Source: Thermoflavimicrobium daqui (GTDB taxonomy: Bacteria; Bacillota; Bacilli; Thermoactinomycetales; Thermoactinomycetaceae). From it: DNA of 64,000 nt. The stretch lies in NCBI RefSeq assembly GCF_003313465.1, contig NZ_KZ845663.1, positions 124,001-188,000 of the forward strand, written 5' to 3'. The notes under the pieces are model-generated. The model saw only the letters and a program-made list of their open reading frames with translations. It searched no databases and was not told the origin of the DNA. Position 1 is the first letter of the stretch; each line of letters starts with the position of its first letter. Positions 37,334 through 46,761 of this stretch are shown piece after piece. The position numbers were made by a program, and so were the translations under genes.

Positions 37334-38368
37334 TTAAATGATTAACATACAATCTCCAAAGCTGAAAAAACGATAGCGTTGCTTAATCGCTTCATGGTAT
37401 GCCTTTAAGATATGCTCTCGTGAACTAAAAGCACTTACAAGCATAAGTAATGTGGACTGTGGTAGGTGAAAATTGGTAAGTAGTCCATCTACCATTTTAA
37501 ATTGGTAGCCCGGATAAATAAAAATATCAGTCCAACCATTACATGAAGCAGCTTCCCCTTTATTTAAACTAGCTACTGTTTCCAAAGTTCTGATCGAAGT
37601 CGTCCCTACAGCAATTACACGACCACCTTGCTTTTTGGCTGTATTTATGATCCGAGCCGTTTCTTGATTCATTTCATAGTACTCTGCATGCATCTGATGT
37701 TCTTCGACTTGTTCACTTGTGACAGGACGAAATGTACCTAACCCAACATGAAGCGTGATAAAAACAACGTGAACGCCTTTTTTTCTAATCTGATCTAAGA
37801 TCTCTTCTGTGAAATGTAAGCCTGCGGTAGGGGCAGCAGCTGATCCAACCACTTTCGAATACACGGTTTGATACCGCTCAGGATCATCCAGCTGCTCATG
37901 AATATAAGGGGGTAATGGCATCTGTCCGAGTTTAATGAGTAATTGATCAAGATCACTTTCTTCATATAATAGTTGAAAAATACGCTCCCCTGCGACCTCA
38001 GTACTTTCCTTAGCAACTGCTTGAAGCTGTCCATCTCCAAATGAAATAACCGTTCCCTCTTTTACCCTTTTTGCTGGTTTTACCAAAGCTTCCCATCGAT
38101 CATTACCGAGTGGCTTCAATAACAGCAATTCAATTTTTGCCCCTGTCTCTTCTTTAACCCCAATCAAACGTGCTGGGCGAACTCGACTATCATTTAAAAC
38201 CAGTACATCTCCTGTTTGCAGTTGATCAACAATACTTGGAAAATAGGTATGATTCATATCGCCTGTTTTCCGATCCATAATCAATAGGCGGGAGCTCGAA
38301 CGCTTTAGATTTGGTGTTTGTGCAATCAGTTCTTTAGGTAATTCAAAATCAAAAAGCGATACATCCAT
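37334..38368 (-). CDS. queA: S-adenosylmethionine:tRNA ribosyltransferase-isomerase
   Basis: 344 residues. It begins [17 protein letters not shown], with the family blocks [28 protein letters not shown] (about residue 170) and [11 protein letters not shown]-like [12 protein letters not shown]. It transfers ribose from SAM to preQ1 in tRNA, giving epoxyqueuosine. GGAGG precedes the ATG at good spacing. It belongs to the ruv-queA-tgt-yajC run. Confidence 0.97.
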   Translation of the reverse strand: MDVSLFDFELPKELIAQTPNLKRSSSRLLIMDRKTGDMNHTYFPSIVDQLQTGDVLVLNDSRVRPARLIGVKEETGAKIELLLLKPLGNDRWEALVKPAKRVKEGTVISFGDGQLQAVAKESTEVAGERIFQLLYEESDLDQLLIKLGQMPLPPYIHEQLDDPERYQTVYSKVVGSAAAPTAGLHFTEEILDQIRKKGVHVVFITLHVGLGTFRPVTSEQVEEHQMHAEYYEMNQETARIINTAKKQGGRVIAVGTTSIRTLETVASLNKGEAASCNGWTDIFIYPGYQFKMVDGLLTNFHLPQSTLLMLVSAFSSREHILKAYHEAIKQRYRFFSFGDCMLII

Positions 38369-38448
38369 AATTTACCTCCAATTTCTCATCCATAAAAAAT
38401 CATTAGGTCACTCTATGAATGGACCTAGATAAAAAGAAAAACGCCCGT

Positions 38449-38676
38449 TTACCGAAACAGGCGAAACAAATAGGCAATAAGTGATAAGACCAGGCTTATC
38501 AATATACAAGTGACAATCGGAAAATAAAACTTCACCTTTCCTTTTTCAATGAAAATATCTCCTGGTAGTTTCCCAAATGGAATCAATTTACCACCTACTT
38601 GCCATAAAAGCCCAACGATAATTAAAATGACTCCACCGATTATAAGTATCTTAGCAACTGGGTTCATTTTGGCCAT
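38449..38676 (-). CDS. DUF2905 small membrane protein
   Basis: 75 residues: one helix ([18 protein letters not shown]), the conserved [14 protein letters not shown] segment, then a second helix. This is the DUF2905 family, commonly found between ruvB and queA in Bacilli. The ATG at 38676 lies 5 bases after AGGAG and inside the last codons of ruvB (13-base overlap), so its translation is coupled to ruvB. Function unknown. Confidence 0.85.
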   Translation of the reverse strand: MAKMNPVAKILIIGGVILIIVGLLWQVGGKLIPFGKLPGDIFIEKGKVKFYFPIVTCILISLVLSLIAYLFRLFR

Positions 38677-39662
38677 TCGACTCCTAAGAACTGACAGCAC
38701 TTCATTGTCACCATACGTCCACGCGGTGTACGCTGTAAAAAGCCAATTTGCATCAAATAAGGTTCATATACATCTTCCACAGTATGCCGCTCTTCACCAA
38801 TCGATGCCGCTAATGTATCTACACCAACAGGACCACCACGAAAGTTTTCGATTATTACTTTAAGCAATCGATGATCCACATGATCTAATCCCAGTTTATC
38901 CACTTGAATCCGATCTAATGCATAACGTGCAGCCTCTCCAGTTATAATTCCGTCTCGTTCTACTTGGACAAAATCACGTACACGTTTTAATAAACGATTT
39001 GCAATCCGAGGGGTTCCACGAGCCCGTGTAGCAATTTCTAATGCTCCCTCTTCATAAATTCCCACTCCAAGCAGATCAGCTGAACGCATCACAATAAACG
39101 CTAGATCTTCAACTGAATAATACTCTAATCGACTCACTACTCCAAATCGATCACGCAAAGGGGCTGACAGGGAGCCAACACGAGTCGTTGCTCCAACCAA
39201 AGTAAAAGGAGTTAAATCAATACGTACTGATCGAGCACTAGGCCCTTTACCAATGACAATGTCTAAAGCAAAGTCCTCCATAGCGGGATAAAGAACTTCT
39301 TCTACGGAACGATTTAAACGATGAATCTCATCGATAAATAATAAATCATAAGGTTGTAAATTAGTTAAAATCGCTGCCAAATCTCCTGGACGTTCGATAG
39401 CAGGACCAGAAGTTGTACGTATATTTACCCCCAACTCATTAGCGATAATATGAGCAAGGGTTGTTTTTCCCAAACCAGGGGGACCATAAAGTAAAACATG
39501 ATCAAGTGCTTCATTGCGCATTTTAGCCGCTTCGATATAAACCTTGAGATTCTCTTTTGCCTGATTTTGTCCGATATACTCACTTAAATATCGAGGGCGC
39601 AAGCTAAATTCGACCGTCTCATCCTCTGCAGCCATTTTTGCTGAGATGATCCGCCCTTCCAT
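38664..39662 (-). CDS. ruvB: Holliday junction branch migration ATPase RuvB
   Basis: 332 residues, AAA+ motor. Walker [15 protein letters not shown] (about residue 58), Walker [17 protein letters not shown] (about 108), sensor I region LVGATTR, and the C-terminal winged helix RTPRGRMVT. It drives branch migration with RuvA and RuvC. It lies 12 bases after ruvA. The end overlaps the DUF2905 gene. Confidence 0.98.
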   Translation of the reverse strand: MEGRIISAKMAAEDETVEFSLRPRYLSEYIGQNQAKENLKVYIEAAKMRNEALDHVLLYGPPGLGKTTLAHIIANELGVNIRTTSGPAIERPGDLAAILTNLQPYDLLFIDEIHRLNRSVEEVLYPAMEDFALDIVIGKGPSARSVRIDLTPFTLVGATTRVGSLSAPLRDRFGVVSRLEYYSVEDLAFIVMRSADLLGVGIYEEGALEIATRARGTPRIANRLLKRVRDFVQVERDGIITGEAARYALDRIQVDKLGLDHVDHRLLKVIIENFRGGPVGVDTLAASIGEERHTVEDVYEPYLMQIGFLQRTPRGRMVTMKCCQFLGVEWPK

Positions 39663-39674
39663 ATGCGACCCTCC

Positions 39675-40289
39675 CTATCTTTTTAGCGAAATTTGTAAAG
39701 CTTGCTTAATCCATTCTTCAGTCGATCGTACTTCACTTGTCTTATTCTTAGCTGCCTCAGCAAACCGTCTTGCTTCTTCTTCCATATAGCCAAGCCCCAT
39801 CAAAGCATCAATGACATCACGCAGATGAGGGATAGTTAGATCCGAATCCATCACCTGTGAATTTTGTATTAGATTTAGACGCCCTTCCCATCCCTGTTTC
39901 ATTAATTTATCTTTGAGATCCAGAATGATACGAGCTGCCGTTTTTTTCCCAATCCCAGGTAAACGAGTCAGAAACTTCATATCCTCAGTCTGGATCGCTA
40001 TAACGACTGAACGCAAATCTCCACTTGCGATCATAGCTAATCCAGCTTTTGGGCCAATGCCTGATACATCAAGCAACAAGCGAAAAAAATCTCTTTCATC
40101 TTTTTCTAAAAAACCATATAGCAAATGGGCATCATCTCGTATCACTTGATGGGTATAAACAAACGCTAGATTACCTTCTACTAACTTAAAAGGATTAGGC
40201 ACAAATATTTGATATCCTATTCCGCCAGCCTCTATAACCACATAGTCAGACTCGATATACGCCACGTTACCTTTCACAAAGTCAATCAT
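39675..40289 (-). CDS. ruvA: Holliday junction-binding protein RuvA
   Basis: 204 residues: an N-terminal OB fold (MIDFVKGNVAYIESDYVVIE), two helix-hairpin-helix motifs (VSGIGPKAGLAMI, LPGIGKKTAARIILDLK), and a C-terminal UBA-like domain that contacts RuvB. The ATG at 40289 follows AGAGGGG and overlaps the ruvC stop (ATGA), indicating coupled translation. Confidence 0.97.
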   Translation of the reverse strand: MIDFVKGNVAYIESDYVVIEAGGIGYQIFVPNPFKLVEGNLAFVYTHQVIRDDAHLLYGFLEKDERDFFRLLLDVSGIGPKAGLAMIASGDLRSVVIAIQTEDMKFLTRLPGIGKKTAARIILDLKDKLMKQGWEGRLNLIQNSQVMDSDLTIPHLRDVIDALMGLGYMEEEARRFAEAAKNKTSEVRSTEEWIKQALQISLKR

Positions 40290-40786
40290 TTTAATACCCC
40301 TCTCCATCCTCTAGCAACTTGAGATGAGTGGGCTTCACAAATGGCAATAGCTAACGCATCTGCAACATCATCTGGTTTTGGTACTCTTGGTAAAGAGAGG
40401 ATAGCCTTAACCATTTCTTGCACCTGTTTTTTTTCAGCTCGTCCATAACCAACAACAGCCATTTTCACTTGTCCTGGAGTGTATTCTGTAATCGTTGCAC
40501 CTGCCTCTTCAGCTGCTAGCATGATCACACCACGGGCTTGTCCTACGATCATCGCTGTTTTCTCATTTTTATTAAAAAATAACTTTTCAATCGCTACGAC
40601 TTCTGGATGATAATTCTCGAACAAAGTAGTGCAGGCATCATAGATTTGCTTTAAGCGAGTTGCCGTAGAAAGCTTAGATTCTGTGCGAATGCTTCCATAG
40701 TCTACAGGCTTAAAATTATTTCCACACTGATCTAATATGGCAAATCCAACAATTTCAATCCCTGGGTCAATCCCCATAATTCGCAC
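40286..40786 (-). CDS. ruvC: Holliday junction resolvase RuvC
   Basis: 166 residues, RNase H fold. Catalytic acidic residues are visible in MGIDPGIEIVG (Asp, about residue 8), IEKLFF (Glu, about 68) and a C-terminal DDVADALAIA (two Asp, about 139-142). It cuts Holliday junctions symmetrically. The GTG at 40786, 6 bases after AAAGGAAG, gives the standard N-terminus. B. subtilis uses RecU instead and lacks RuvC, so this gene distinguishes the organism. Confidence 0.96.
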   Translation of the reverse strand: MRIMGIDPGIEIVGFAILDQCGNNFKPVDYGSIRTESKLSTATRLKQIYDACTTLFENYHPEVVAIEKLFFNKNEKTAMIVGQARGVIMLAAEEAGATITEYTPGQVKMAVVGYGRAEKKQVQEMVKAILSLPRVPKPDDVADALAIAICEAHSSQVARGWRGVLK

Positions 40787-40806
40787 AAATTTCTTCCTTT
40801 CCCAGT

Positions 40807-40838
40807 CGAACATCCATTCCATTTTCTCTATTATAGCA
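40807..40838 (-). promoter_or_regulatory. ruv promoter with LexA-like half-site
   Basis: On the minus strand the extended -10 TGCTATAAT (40838-40830) is followed 9 bases later by a CGAAC-N4-ATTCC element on the plus strand (40807-40820). The first half matches the Gram-positive LexA box CGAAC-N4-GTTCG, the second at 3 of 5 positions. Confidence 0.4.
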
Positions 40839-40919
40839 TACAAAAAAACAGAGTTTGGAGATTTTTTCGTCAATCAGACTGTGTTTAAAACTCAAGTGCC
40901 ACTCTAGATCTCTTTTCTA

Positions 40920-41468
40920 TTATTTTTTCTCTTTTCCTTGCTCTTTTTCTTTACTAAATCGAAGATTCATTTGTTTAATATCTTCATCAGTAGTCGATTG
41001 TGCAAAGATTAATAGCTCTTTACTTAACTCACGTACATGTTTTAAAGACATCATCGTACCATCTTGCAGTCGAACTCCAATTCCTTTAGTCATCGGAATT
41101 AATTCAACCAAACCATAGGTTCTCTTTTCGGGTTGCTCATAGAATTTCTTATATTCTTGGACGAGCAAGTCCCTAATTGGTGTCATTTCTTTTTCGATTC
41201 TTTCTAAACGACTATATAAATGGTCCAAATCAACTTCATTTTCTTCGTTCAGATCAATTAAATGTGATTTCATCATTTCCTCTAACATAGCAATAATCTT
41301 TTCCTCTTTAAATCCTGTAATGTCTTCAATAACTTCAATATCATCATATTGGATAAATGTATTTAATAACACATACTGCTGATGATTTAATCCCAAATGA
41401 CGATGATATCGTAATAATTTTTTATTTAGTCTAGCTAATAACTGTTCATTTGGAGTGCCTTTACTCAT
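40920..41468 (-). CDS. Hypothetical winged-helix (DnaD-N-like) protein
   Basis: 182 residues, charged and soluble. Residues about 10-75 (RYHRHLGLNHQQYVLLNTFI, then KEEKIIAMLEEMMKSHLIDL) have the pattern of the DnaD/DnaB N-terminal winged helix. Residues 80-115 form a probable coiled coil. The C-terminus is Lys/Glu-rich. GAAGGAGAGG precedes the ATG. It occupies the place of bofC beside the ruv genes. A replication-initiation or DNA-binding role is suggested only by the N-terminal pattern. Confidence 0.6.
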   Translation of the reverse strand: MSKGTPNEQLLARLNKKLLRYHRHLGLNHQQYVLLNTFIQYDDIEVIEDITGFKEEKIIAMLEEMMKSHLIDLNEENEVDLDHLYSRLERIEKEMTPIRDLLVQEYKKFYEQPEKRTYGLVELIPMTKGIGVRLQDGTMMSLKHVRELSKELLIFAQSTTDEDIKQMNLRFSKEKEQGKEKK

Positions 41469-41556
41469 CGCTTATTTCCTCTCCTTCTTATCTACTTAAC
41501 CATTTCATTCTAAACATAAAGTATGATATATGATTTGACTATTATGTGAAAACCTT

Positions 41557-41750
41557 AAAAAATCCTCTTCACTTATTCGGAAGAGGTAACCCCGTGATGA
41601 AGGAAAATGGCATAAAAATTTCTAGCTTCCCTTTCGTCAGACAAGACAGAATAATCTTATGCTGGCTATATTTACGATCAATAACCTATCTATAACGACT
41701 CCTATGAATCTCTTTTACGCTCCCCTCTTTTCCTGTTATTTTTAGCAACA
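41557..41750 (-). ncRNA. Candidate small RNA (about 190 nt)
   Basis: A promoter (41757-41787) and an intrinsic terminator (CCTCTTC/GAAGAGG followed by T6, 41586-41557) bound a stretch with no plausible ORF. The ends can pair: AGGAAAA near the 5' end with TTTTCCT near the 3' end, and GCGTAAAA with TTTTATGC inside it, plus an internal GGTTAT/ATAGCC hairpin. It could be a free-standing RNA or an attenuated leader of the 182-aa gene 88 bases downstream. A rod-like shape of this size recalls 6S RNA, but I could not confirm the 6S consensus. Confidence 0.45.
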
Positions 41751-41756
41751 TGGAGA

Positions 41757-41787
41757 ATTATAACATACAACCCAAGTTTTCGGTCAA
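41757..41787 (-). promoter_or_regulatory. Promoter of the candidate small RNA
   Basis: Minus strand TTGACC (41787-41782), a 19-base spacer, and extended -10 TGTTATAAT (41762-41757). The spacer is long, but the extended -10 is consensus. The 12-mer ATGTTATAATTC recurs at 60665-60676. Confidence 0.55.
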
Positions 41788-41841
41788 AAATCTTTCTCTT
41801 CAAAATTATTTACTGCCTTCCCTGACAAAAAATAATAATAA

Positions 41842-41887
41842 GGCTTCTGAACTTTTTAACATAACATGATCCAAAAGAACAGAAGCC
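41842..41887 (-). terminator. Terminator of the deacetylase gene
   Basis: GGCTTCTG/CAGAAGCC stem with a long loop, followed on the minus strand by TTATTATTATTTTTTG. Confidence 0.65.
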
Positions 41888-41904
41888 ACGGGTGCAATAC
41901 TTCA

Positions 41905-42783
41905 TTATTTAAATGAATTAACATAAGATGGAATATTCAGTAGCTTATCAATTGTTATGATTTCATAGTCATTTTGGCGTAAATAGCGAATAATTTGTGG
42001 CAGAGCATCCACAGTTCCTTGTAAACTTTGCCCACCACCCGCTGAATGCAGAAGGATAATTGCTCCAGGACTAACATGTTCACGAACTTCTGTCATGATT
42101 TTACTCGCAGGTCGTTCCGTCCAGTCTTTGGTATCTACATTCCAGTTTATAATCGTATAGTGACTTTTGGCAATGTAGTTTTTTAGCTCCTCACTTACCT
42201 CCCCAAAAGGAGGACGAAATAAACTGGGTTGAACACCTGTATGATGATGTATAAATCTCTCTGTATTTTTGATCTCCCATTTTATCTGTTTCGGAGAAAT
42301 TTTCCTAAAATCTGGATGATCCCAAGAATGATTGCCAATTAGATGTCCTTCCTTAGCGATTCGCTTCAATACAATTGGATATTTAATAGCATTTCTCCCC
42401 ATAATAAAAAATGTTGCTGGTACTTTTTCCCTTTTTAATATATCAAGAATTTTAACTGTGTAATAATCATCAGGACCATCATCAAACGTTAAAGCCACTT
42501 TTTTAGAGTATGAAGGACCTTGACGATAAATGATCTGCTTTTTTCCTTGATCCACCTGATGGGCTTTGTCTGTAAGAGATAGCTTTTTCGACTCTTGTAC
42601 GATAGGCTCATCGTCAGCTGGAGATAATTGATTTTTATGATGATCCGTATTTTTGGAGCCTGTTTCCTTCACTGTAATACGAGGATCTTGCATAGACAAT
42701 GGGTTCATCGATTGATCTTTCTTAACAGTACATCCTAGAAGAATAAAGCTAATAAAAAGTAAGCCTGTTATTAAATATCGCAT
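41905..42783 (-). CDS. Polysaccharide deacetylase lipoprotein
   Basis: 292 residues. The signal ends in FILLGC (lipidated Cys about residue 18), then comes a polar linker of about 75 residues, then a NodB domain: KVALTFDDGPDDYY (catalytic Asp, about 98), HSWDHPDF (metal His pair, about 150), RPPFGE, and HSAGG near the end. It is likely a membrane-anchored peptidoglycan or chitooligosaccharide N-deacetylase on the outer face. The ATG at 42783 (8 bases after AGGAG) is preferred to GTG 42792. The substrate is undetermined. Confidence 0.88.
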   Translation of the reverse strand: MRYLITGLLFISFILLGCTVKKDQSMNPLSMQDPRITVKETGSKNTDHHKNQLSPADDEPIVQESKKLSLTDKAHQVDQGKKQIIYRQGPSYSKKVALTFDDGPDDYYTVKILDILKREKVPATFFIMGRNAIKYPIVLKRIAKEGHLIGNHSWDHPDFRKISPKQIKWEIKNTERFIHHHTGVQPSLFRPPFGEVSEELKNYIAKSHYTIINWNVDTKDWTERPASKIMTEVREHVSPGAIILLHSAGGGQSLQGTVDALPQIIRYLRQNDYEIITIDKLLNIPSYVNSFK

Positions 42784-43030
42784 TTCATTCACTCCTATCT
42801 TTGCCTAGTATGTACCAAAAATACTTAAACCATGAATAAAAACGACTTGAGGCTAATCATGATTTAGTTTTGTCCTTGATCTAATCGAACTTTTTCATCG
42901 AATTATACAGCTTGTACTAAATTTAATAACAAAAAATAAGAGTATCTTCCCTGCTCTTTGGATTCGCCTTTATAATAAAAATAGAAATGATTTTACATCT
43001 TTTCTTATCTTAATGAGGGGAGAATCCGTT

Positions 43031-43951
43031 ATGAAACAGAAGCAATTTTTTTCTATACTCATACTGATAGCAATTAGTTTTATCTGGGGATCTACCTTTG
43101 TAATTGTCCAAGACGCCATCACTACCTTGCCCCCTTTTTCCTTTAATGCCCTTCGCTTTTTAATTGCATTTATTCTTTTGTTTTTCTTTTTGTTTTTTAC
43201 CAAATCATCCTTAAATTTTACACCTGAACTAAAAAAAATACATTTTCGCTCCGGCTTTTTATTAGGAGCATTTTTGTTTTTAGGCTATGTCCTTCAAACA
43301 TTTAGTCTTTTATACACTACCTCTGGCAAATCCGGTTTTTTAACAGGTCTATCTGTCGCTCTAGTTCCCATACTTTCTCTATTCATTTTGAAAACAAAGC
43401 CGAAATTATCTGCTATCGTAGGGATTATATTTGCCTTAGCAGGGCTTTATTTACTTGCTTTTACAAACTTTAATCAAATCAATCAAGGTGATTTGCTTGC
43501 TTTCTTATGTGCTATCTCCTTTGGTTTGCAAATTGTCTATACGGGAAAATATACAAATCAAACATCCGTGATCCATTTGGTTACGATTCAATTAGGAACA
43601 GTCGCACTACTTAGTGGTATTTCAGCTATTTTTTTCGAACCTTGGCGAAATATTTTGAATACAAACATTATCCTTCATCCTAGTGTTATCTCAGCTTTAA
43701 TTATTACAGCGATCTTTGCCACCGCACTCGCATTTTTGGGGCAAACATATATTCAAAAATATGCCTCTCCCACCCAAGTAGCATTAATCTTTGCTCTTGA
43801 GCCTGTTTTTGCTGCGCTTACGGATTATTTTTGGAACCAAAATGAAATAGGGGGGCGTGGAGCATTTGGCTGTCTCCTTATTTTATTTGGGATGATCTTG
43901 GCAGAAGTGAATCTATCTAAACTATTTAAGCCACGCAAAAAAGTAAGTTAG
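43031..43951 (+). CDS. EamA/DMT-family transporter
   Basis: 306 residues with ten membrane segments in two EamA repeats. It has the family starts SFIWGSTFVIVQDAI and, in the second half, LVTIQLGTVALLSG and FALEPVFAALTDYFW. GAGGGGAG lies 9 bases before the ATG at 43031. DMT exporters carry amino acids, nucleosides or drugs. This gene gives no clue to which. It has its own terminator. Confidence 0.85.
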   Translation: MKQKQFFSILILIAISFIWGSTFVIVQDAITTLPPFSFNALRFLIAFILLFFFLFFTKSSLNFTPELKKIHFRSGFLLGAFLFLGYVLQTFSLLYTTSGKSGFLTGLSVALVPILSLFILKTKPKLSAIVGIIFALAGLYLLAFTNFNQINQGDLLAFLCAISFGLQIVYTGKYTNQTSVIHLVTIQLGTVALLSGISAIFFEPWRNILNTNIILHPSVISALIITAIFATALAFLGQTYIQKYASPTQVALIFALEPVFAALTDYFWNQNEIGGRGAFGCLLILFGMILAEVNLSKLFKPRKKVS

Positions 43952-44038
43952 AAGAAAACAGCTATACAGGGCTAAGACAACCAGATTTTCATGCTCCAAT
44001 GAAACCGTTTGATGGACAATAATTGATTGAAGTTATTG

Positions 44039-44071
44039 AAAAAAGGTTGCTTCTTTTAAAGCAACCTTTTT
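44039..44071 (+). terminator. Terminator after the EamA gene
   Basis: AAAAGGTTGC(TT)/(AA)GCAACCTTTT stem and T-tract, 90 bases past the stop. It resembles a bidirectional element facing the spo0M-like gene. Confidence 0.8.
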
Positions 44072-44148
44072 CGGATTGTATAATATATTTATAATCATAT
44101 GTATATTTATCCTAATCAATACCATACCAAATCCACTGTTCTATCCAT

Positions 44149-44886
44149 TTAAATTGCTTGCTCTTTATGAATTAATTGATCGAGTACCTTAATAAAAAAC
44201 AAATAAAGTCTTTCTCCTTCATCTTCCAGATCACTTTGTTGCATAGAAAAACGAACCTTTTTCCCTTTTACTACTCCTCCTATTTGCCTTCCTAACTGCA
44301 AAATAAACTTCCCTTCACCTAAATGTGTAATAGTAAAATCACTTAAATAAAAATGATAGGGATAAGGAATACCAAATTTATACTCTTGATAATAAGGGAA
44401 GGTGGTTGAAAAATCGAGCCAATTGGTATTCATCCAGATTAAAGGAAAACCCATCCGGGTTAAGACTTGAAAAATTGTTTCTAGGTAAGGATGAGGTAGC
44501 ACTTCAAGTACATCATTATCGCGGAAAGTACAAGCTTGATGCAGATATAATTGGGTCTTTAAATAAATAGAAAATCGATTTGAAAAACTAATTGGCATGA
44601 CTTCTGGTAAAGAGATAGAAAAAGGAAACATGCGAGTTTCTTTAGGGGTAAGACAAATCTGATCAGAAACTTGGATTTTACTCCAGATGGTTTGGGTTTC
44701 TTTTGTTCCTATTCGATTTTTTACCACGAGCTCAATGTTTACTCCACGAATAATTTGCTCCATTTGACCCCCTTCTAAATTAATATATCCACGAATGGTT
44801 TCTCCTTGACGAAACTGGGTTTTTTCCAGTAAAGTATCAGCCCTTGCCATGCCCATTTGAACTGTAGCTACTAAATGATTGAACAT
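44149..44886 (-). CDS. Spo0M-like sporulation-control protein
   Basis: 245 residues with an arrestin-like beta-sandwich N-terminal half (MARADTLLEKTQFRQGETIRGYINLEGGQMEQ), the pattern of Spo0M/SpoOM proteins. In B. subtilis Spo0M influences sporulation onset and cell division. Its mechanism is not settled. AAGGTGAT precedes the ATG. It is slightly shorter than B. subtilis Spo0M (about 258) and lacks an acidic tail. Confidence 0.82.
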   Translation of the reverse strand: MFNHLVATVQMGMARADTLLEKTQFRQGETIRGYINLEGGQMEQIIRGVNIELVVKNRIGTKETQTIWSKIQVSDQICLTPKETRMFPFSISLPEVMPISFSNRFSIYLKTQLYLHQACTFRDNDVLEVLPHPYLETIFQVLTRMGFPLIWMNTNWLDFSTTFPYYQEYKFGIPYPYHFYLSDFTITHLGEGKFILQLGRQIGGVVKGKKVRFSMQQSDLEDEGERLYLFFIKVLDQLIHKEQAI

Positions 44887-44985
44887 GATGTATCACCTTC
44901 CATGAATGGTATTTTATTACTATTTTAATGTTTTTTCGGATAAATTCAACTATTTTGTAAATAAATAAAATAGTACTATGCCTAA

Positions 44986-45016
44986 ATAAAAAAACCTCGA
45001 CCATCTGGCCAAGGTT
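44986..45016 (-). terminator. Terminator of yebC
   Basis: AACCT..GGCC with GG..AGGTT stem, then TTTTTTTATTT on the minus strand, 8 bases past the yebC stop. Confidence 0.8.
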
Positions 45017-45023
45017 CTTTTAT

Positions 45024-45776
45024 TTAGGCATATTTTGCTAGCTCATCTTCGTCTACATCAAAATTTGCATATACATTCTGGACATCATCATGATCTTCTA
45101 GTGCCTCGATGAGTCCTAGCATCTGTTTTACCGTTTCACCTTGAATATACATCTTATTGGAAGGAATCCATGTCACTTCTGCTGCTGTAAAGGTGAGCCC
45201 TTCCGATTCAAGTACTTTCTTCATTTCCTCAAATAGCTCTGGAGTAGTCGTAATTTCATACGCTTTTTCAGTGGCCTCAAAATCTTCTGCCCCATTTTCT
45301 AGGGAGAGTAACAACAACTCTTCTTCATCCATATTTACCTGATCACGATCTAATACGAATAAACCTTTTCGGTTGAACATCCAAGAGACACAACCCGATT
45401 CACCTAAGTTTCCGCCTCGTTTCGAAAAAATATGACGTAGATCTGCTGCGGTACGATTACGATTATTTGTTAAAGCCTCTACCATCACAGCGATTCCAGT
45501 AGGGCCATAACCTTCATAAGTAATCTCTTCATAGTTTTCTCCATCGATTGCACCAGCTGCTTTTTTGATTGCTCTTTCAATATTATCATTTGGCATATTT
45601 TGTGTTTTGGCCTTCTCAATGGCTAATCGTAGTTTTGTATTATTCGCTGGATCTTTATCACCTTGTCGAGCAGCTACATATATTTCACGTGTAAGTTTAG
45701 CGAATAATTTACCTCGAATCGCATCCTGACGTCCCTTACGATGCTGGATATTTTTCCACTTTGAATGTCCAGCCAC
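45024..45776 (-). CDS. yebC: YebC/TACO1-family translation factor or regulator
   Basis: 250 residues: MAGHSKWKNIQHRKG N-terminus, NMPNDNIERAIKKA (about residue 54) and YEGYGPTGIAVMVEALTNN blocks are typical of YebC. The family was called transcriptional regulators. Recent work on some members supports relief of ribosome stalling at proline stretches. The GTG at 45776 gives the standard start and is 8 bases after GGAGGAGAGG. B. subtilis YrbC is the positional counterpart. Confidence 0.95.
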   Translation of the reverse strand: MAGHSKWKNIQHRKGRQDAIRGKLFAKLTREIYVAARQGDKDPANNTKLRLAIEKAKTQNMPNDNIERAIKKAAGAIDGENYEEITYEGYGPTGIAVMVEALTNNRNRTAADLRHIFSKRGGNLGESGCVSWMFNRKGLFVLDRDQVNMDEEELLLLSLENGAEDFEATEKAYEITTTPELFEEMKKVLESEGLTFTAAEVTWIPSNKMYIQGETVKQMLGLIEALEDHDDVQNVYANFDVDEDELAKYA

Positions 45777-45907
45777 TTCCCTCACCTCTCCTCCATATTT
45801 AGAAGCTATTTTAACGCGCCTTACTTCCTAGCTATACTTATATAAAAACATCCCTAGCCTATCAAAAGGAACTGATAAGAATTTAACCACTGGCTTAGAA
45901 ATCACTT

Positions 45908-46756
45908 CTATACTCCCCAGTCCCGCAAGTAGCGGAAGTCAAGTCCAATCGTACGACTGCCTACTTTTAATATAACTGGAGTCACTCTTTTATACTGATT
46001 TTTCCTAATTCGCGTTAACACCTGATCGATTAGTTCTTCACGAAAGAGGGAGCATAGCTTCTCCCGTGGATATTGTTGATCTACTAAATAATATAGTAGA
46101 GAATCAACTTCTAAGTAAGTAAACCCTAGCTCCCCTTCATCTGTTTGATTTTCCCACAAATCCGCACTGGGTGGCTTTGTAATGATTTGTTCTGGAACTC
46201 CTAAATAAGCCGCCAATTGACGGACTTGCGTTTTATATAAATCACCTAGTGGATTAATCGCAGAAGCTGCATCGCCGAATTGTGTACCATAGCCAAGCAA
46301 TAACTCGGTTTTATTACTCGTTCCTATGACTAATGCTTGATAATGAGCAGATAAATCATACAAAATCGACATCCGCTCTCGTGCCATTTTATTCCCTCGA
46401 CGTAGGGCATCCGCTTCTGATCTAACTTCAAAATATGAATCGATCTGAGGAGTAATATCCAATGTTAGCGCCTTAACTTTGGTATCATCAATCGCTGTTT
46501 GAGCATCATCTAAACTGGCTGGACTACTTGTTTTATAAGGCATTCGAACAGCAATAACCCGATCATGACCAAACGCCCGAACTGCTAAATACAGTGAAAC
46601 AGCAGAGTCAATGCCCCCAGATAGTCCGAGAATCACTCGGTTGAAGCCTACTTTTTCAACTTCTTCACGTAAAGTAGTGGTAAGTATGGTAGTAACTAAC
46701 TCTTCGTCTAATCTTAAAAATGGTGCTTTTTCTAAATGTTCTTCGACCATTTTCAT
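45908..46756 (-). CDS. nadE: NAD+ synthetase (synthetase domain only)
   Basis: 282 residues with the PP-loop LGLSGGIDSAVSL (about residue 42) and GTSNKTELLLGYGTQFGD (about 146), the adenylating domain that makes NAD+ from deamido-NAD+. It lacks an N-terminal amidase domain, so it would use free ammonia unless supplied by a partner. The gene directly upstream (5-base gap) encodes a nitrilase that resembles the missing domain. Confidence 0.93.
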   Translation of the reverse strand: MKMVEEHLEKAPFLRLDEELVTTILTTTLREEVEKVGFNRVILGLSGGIDSAVSLYLAVRAFGHDRVIAVRMPYKTSSPASLDDAQTAIDDTKVKALTLDITPQIDSYFEVRSEADALRRGNKMARERMSILYDLSAHYQALVIGTSNKTELLLGYGTQFGDAASAINPLGDLYKTQVRQLAAYLGVPEQIITKPPSADLWENQTDEGELGFTYLEVDSLLYYLVDQQYPREKLCSLFREELIDQVLTRIRKNQYKRVTPVILKVGSRTIGLDFRYLRDWGV

Positions 46757-46761
46757 TTTTA

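Noticed and set aside
41557-41750. Assignment of the small RNA candidate to 6S RNA
   Set aside because: Size and end pairing fit, but the conserved central bubble and end sequences could not be recognised.
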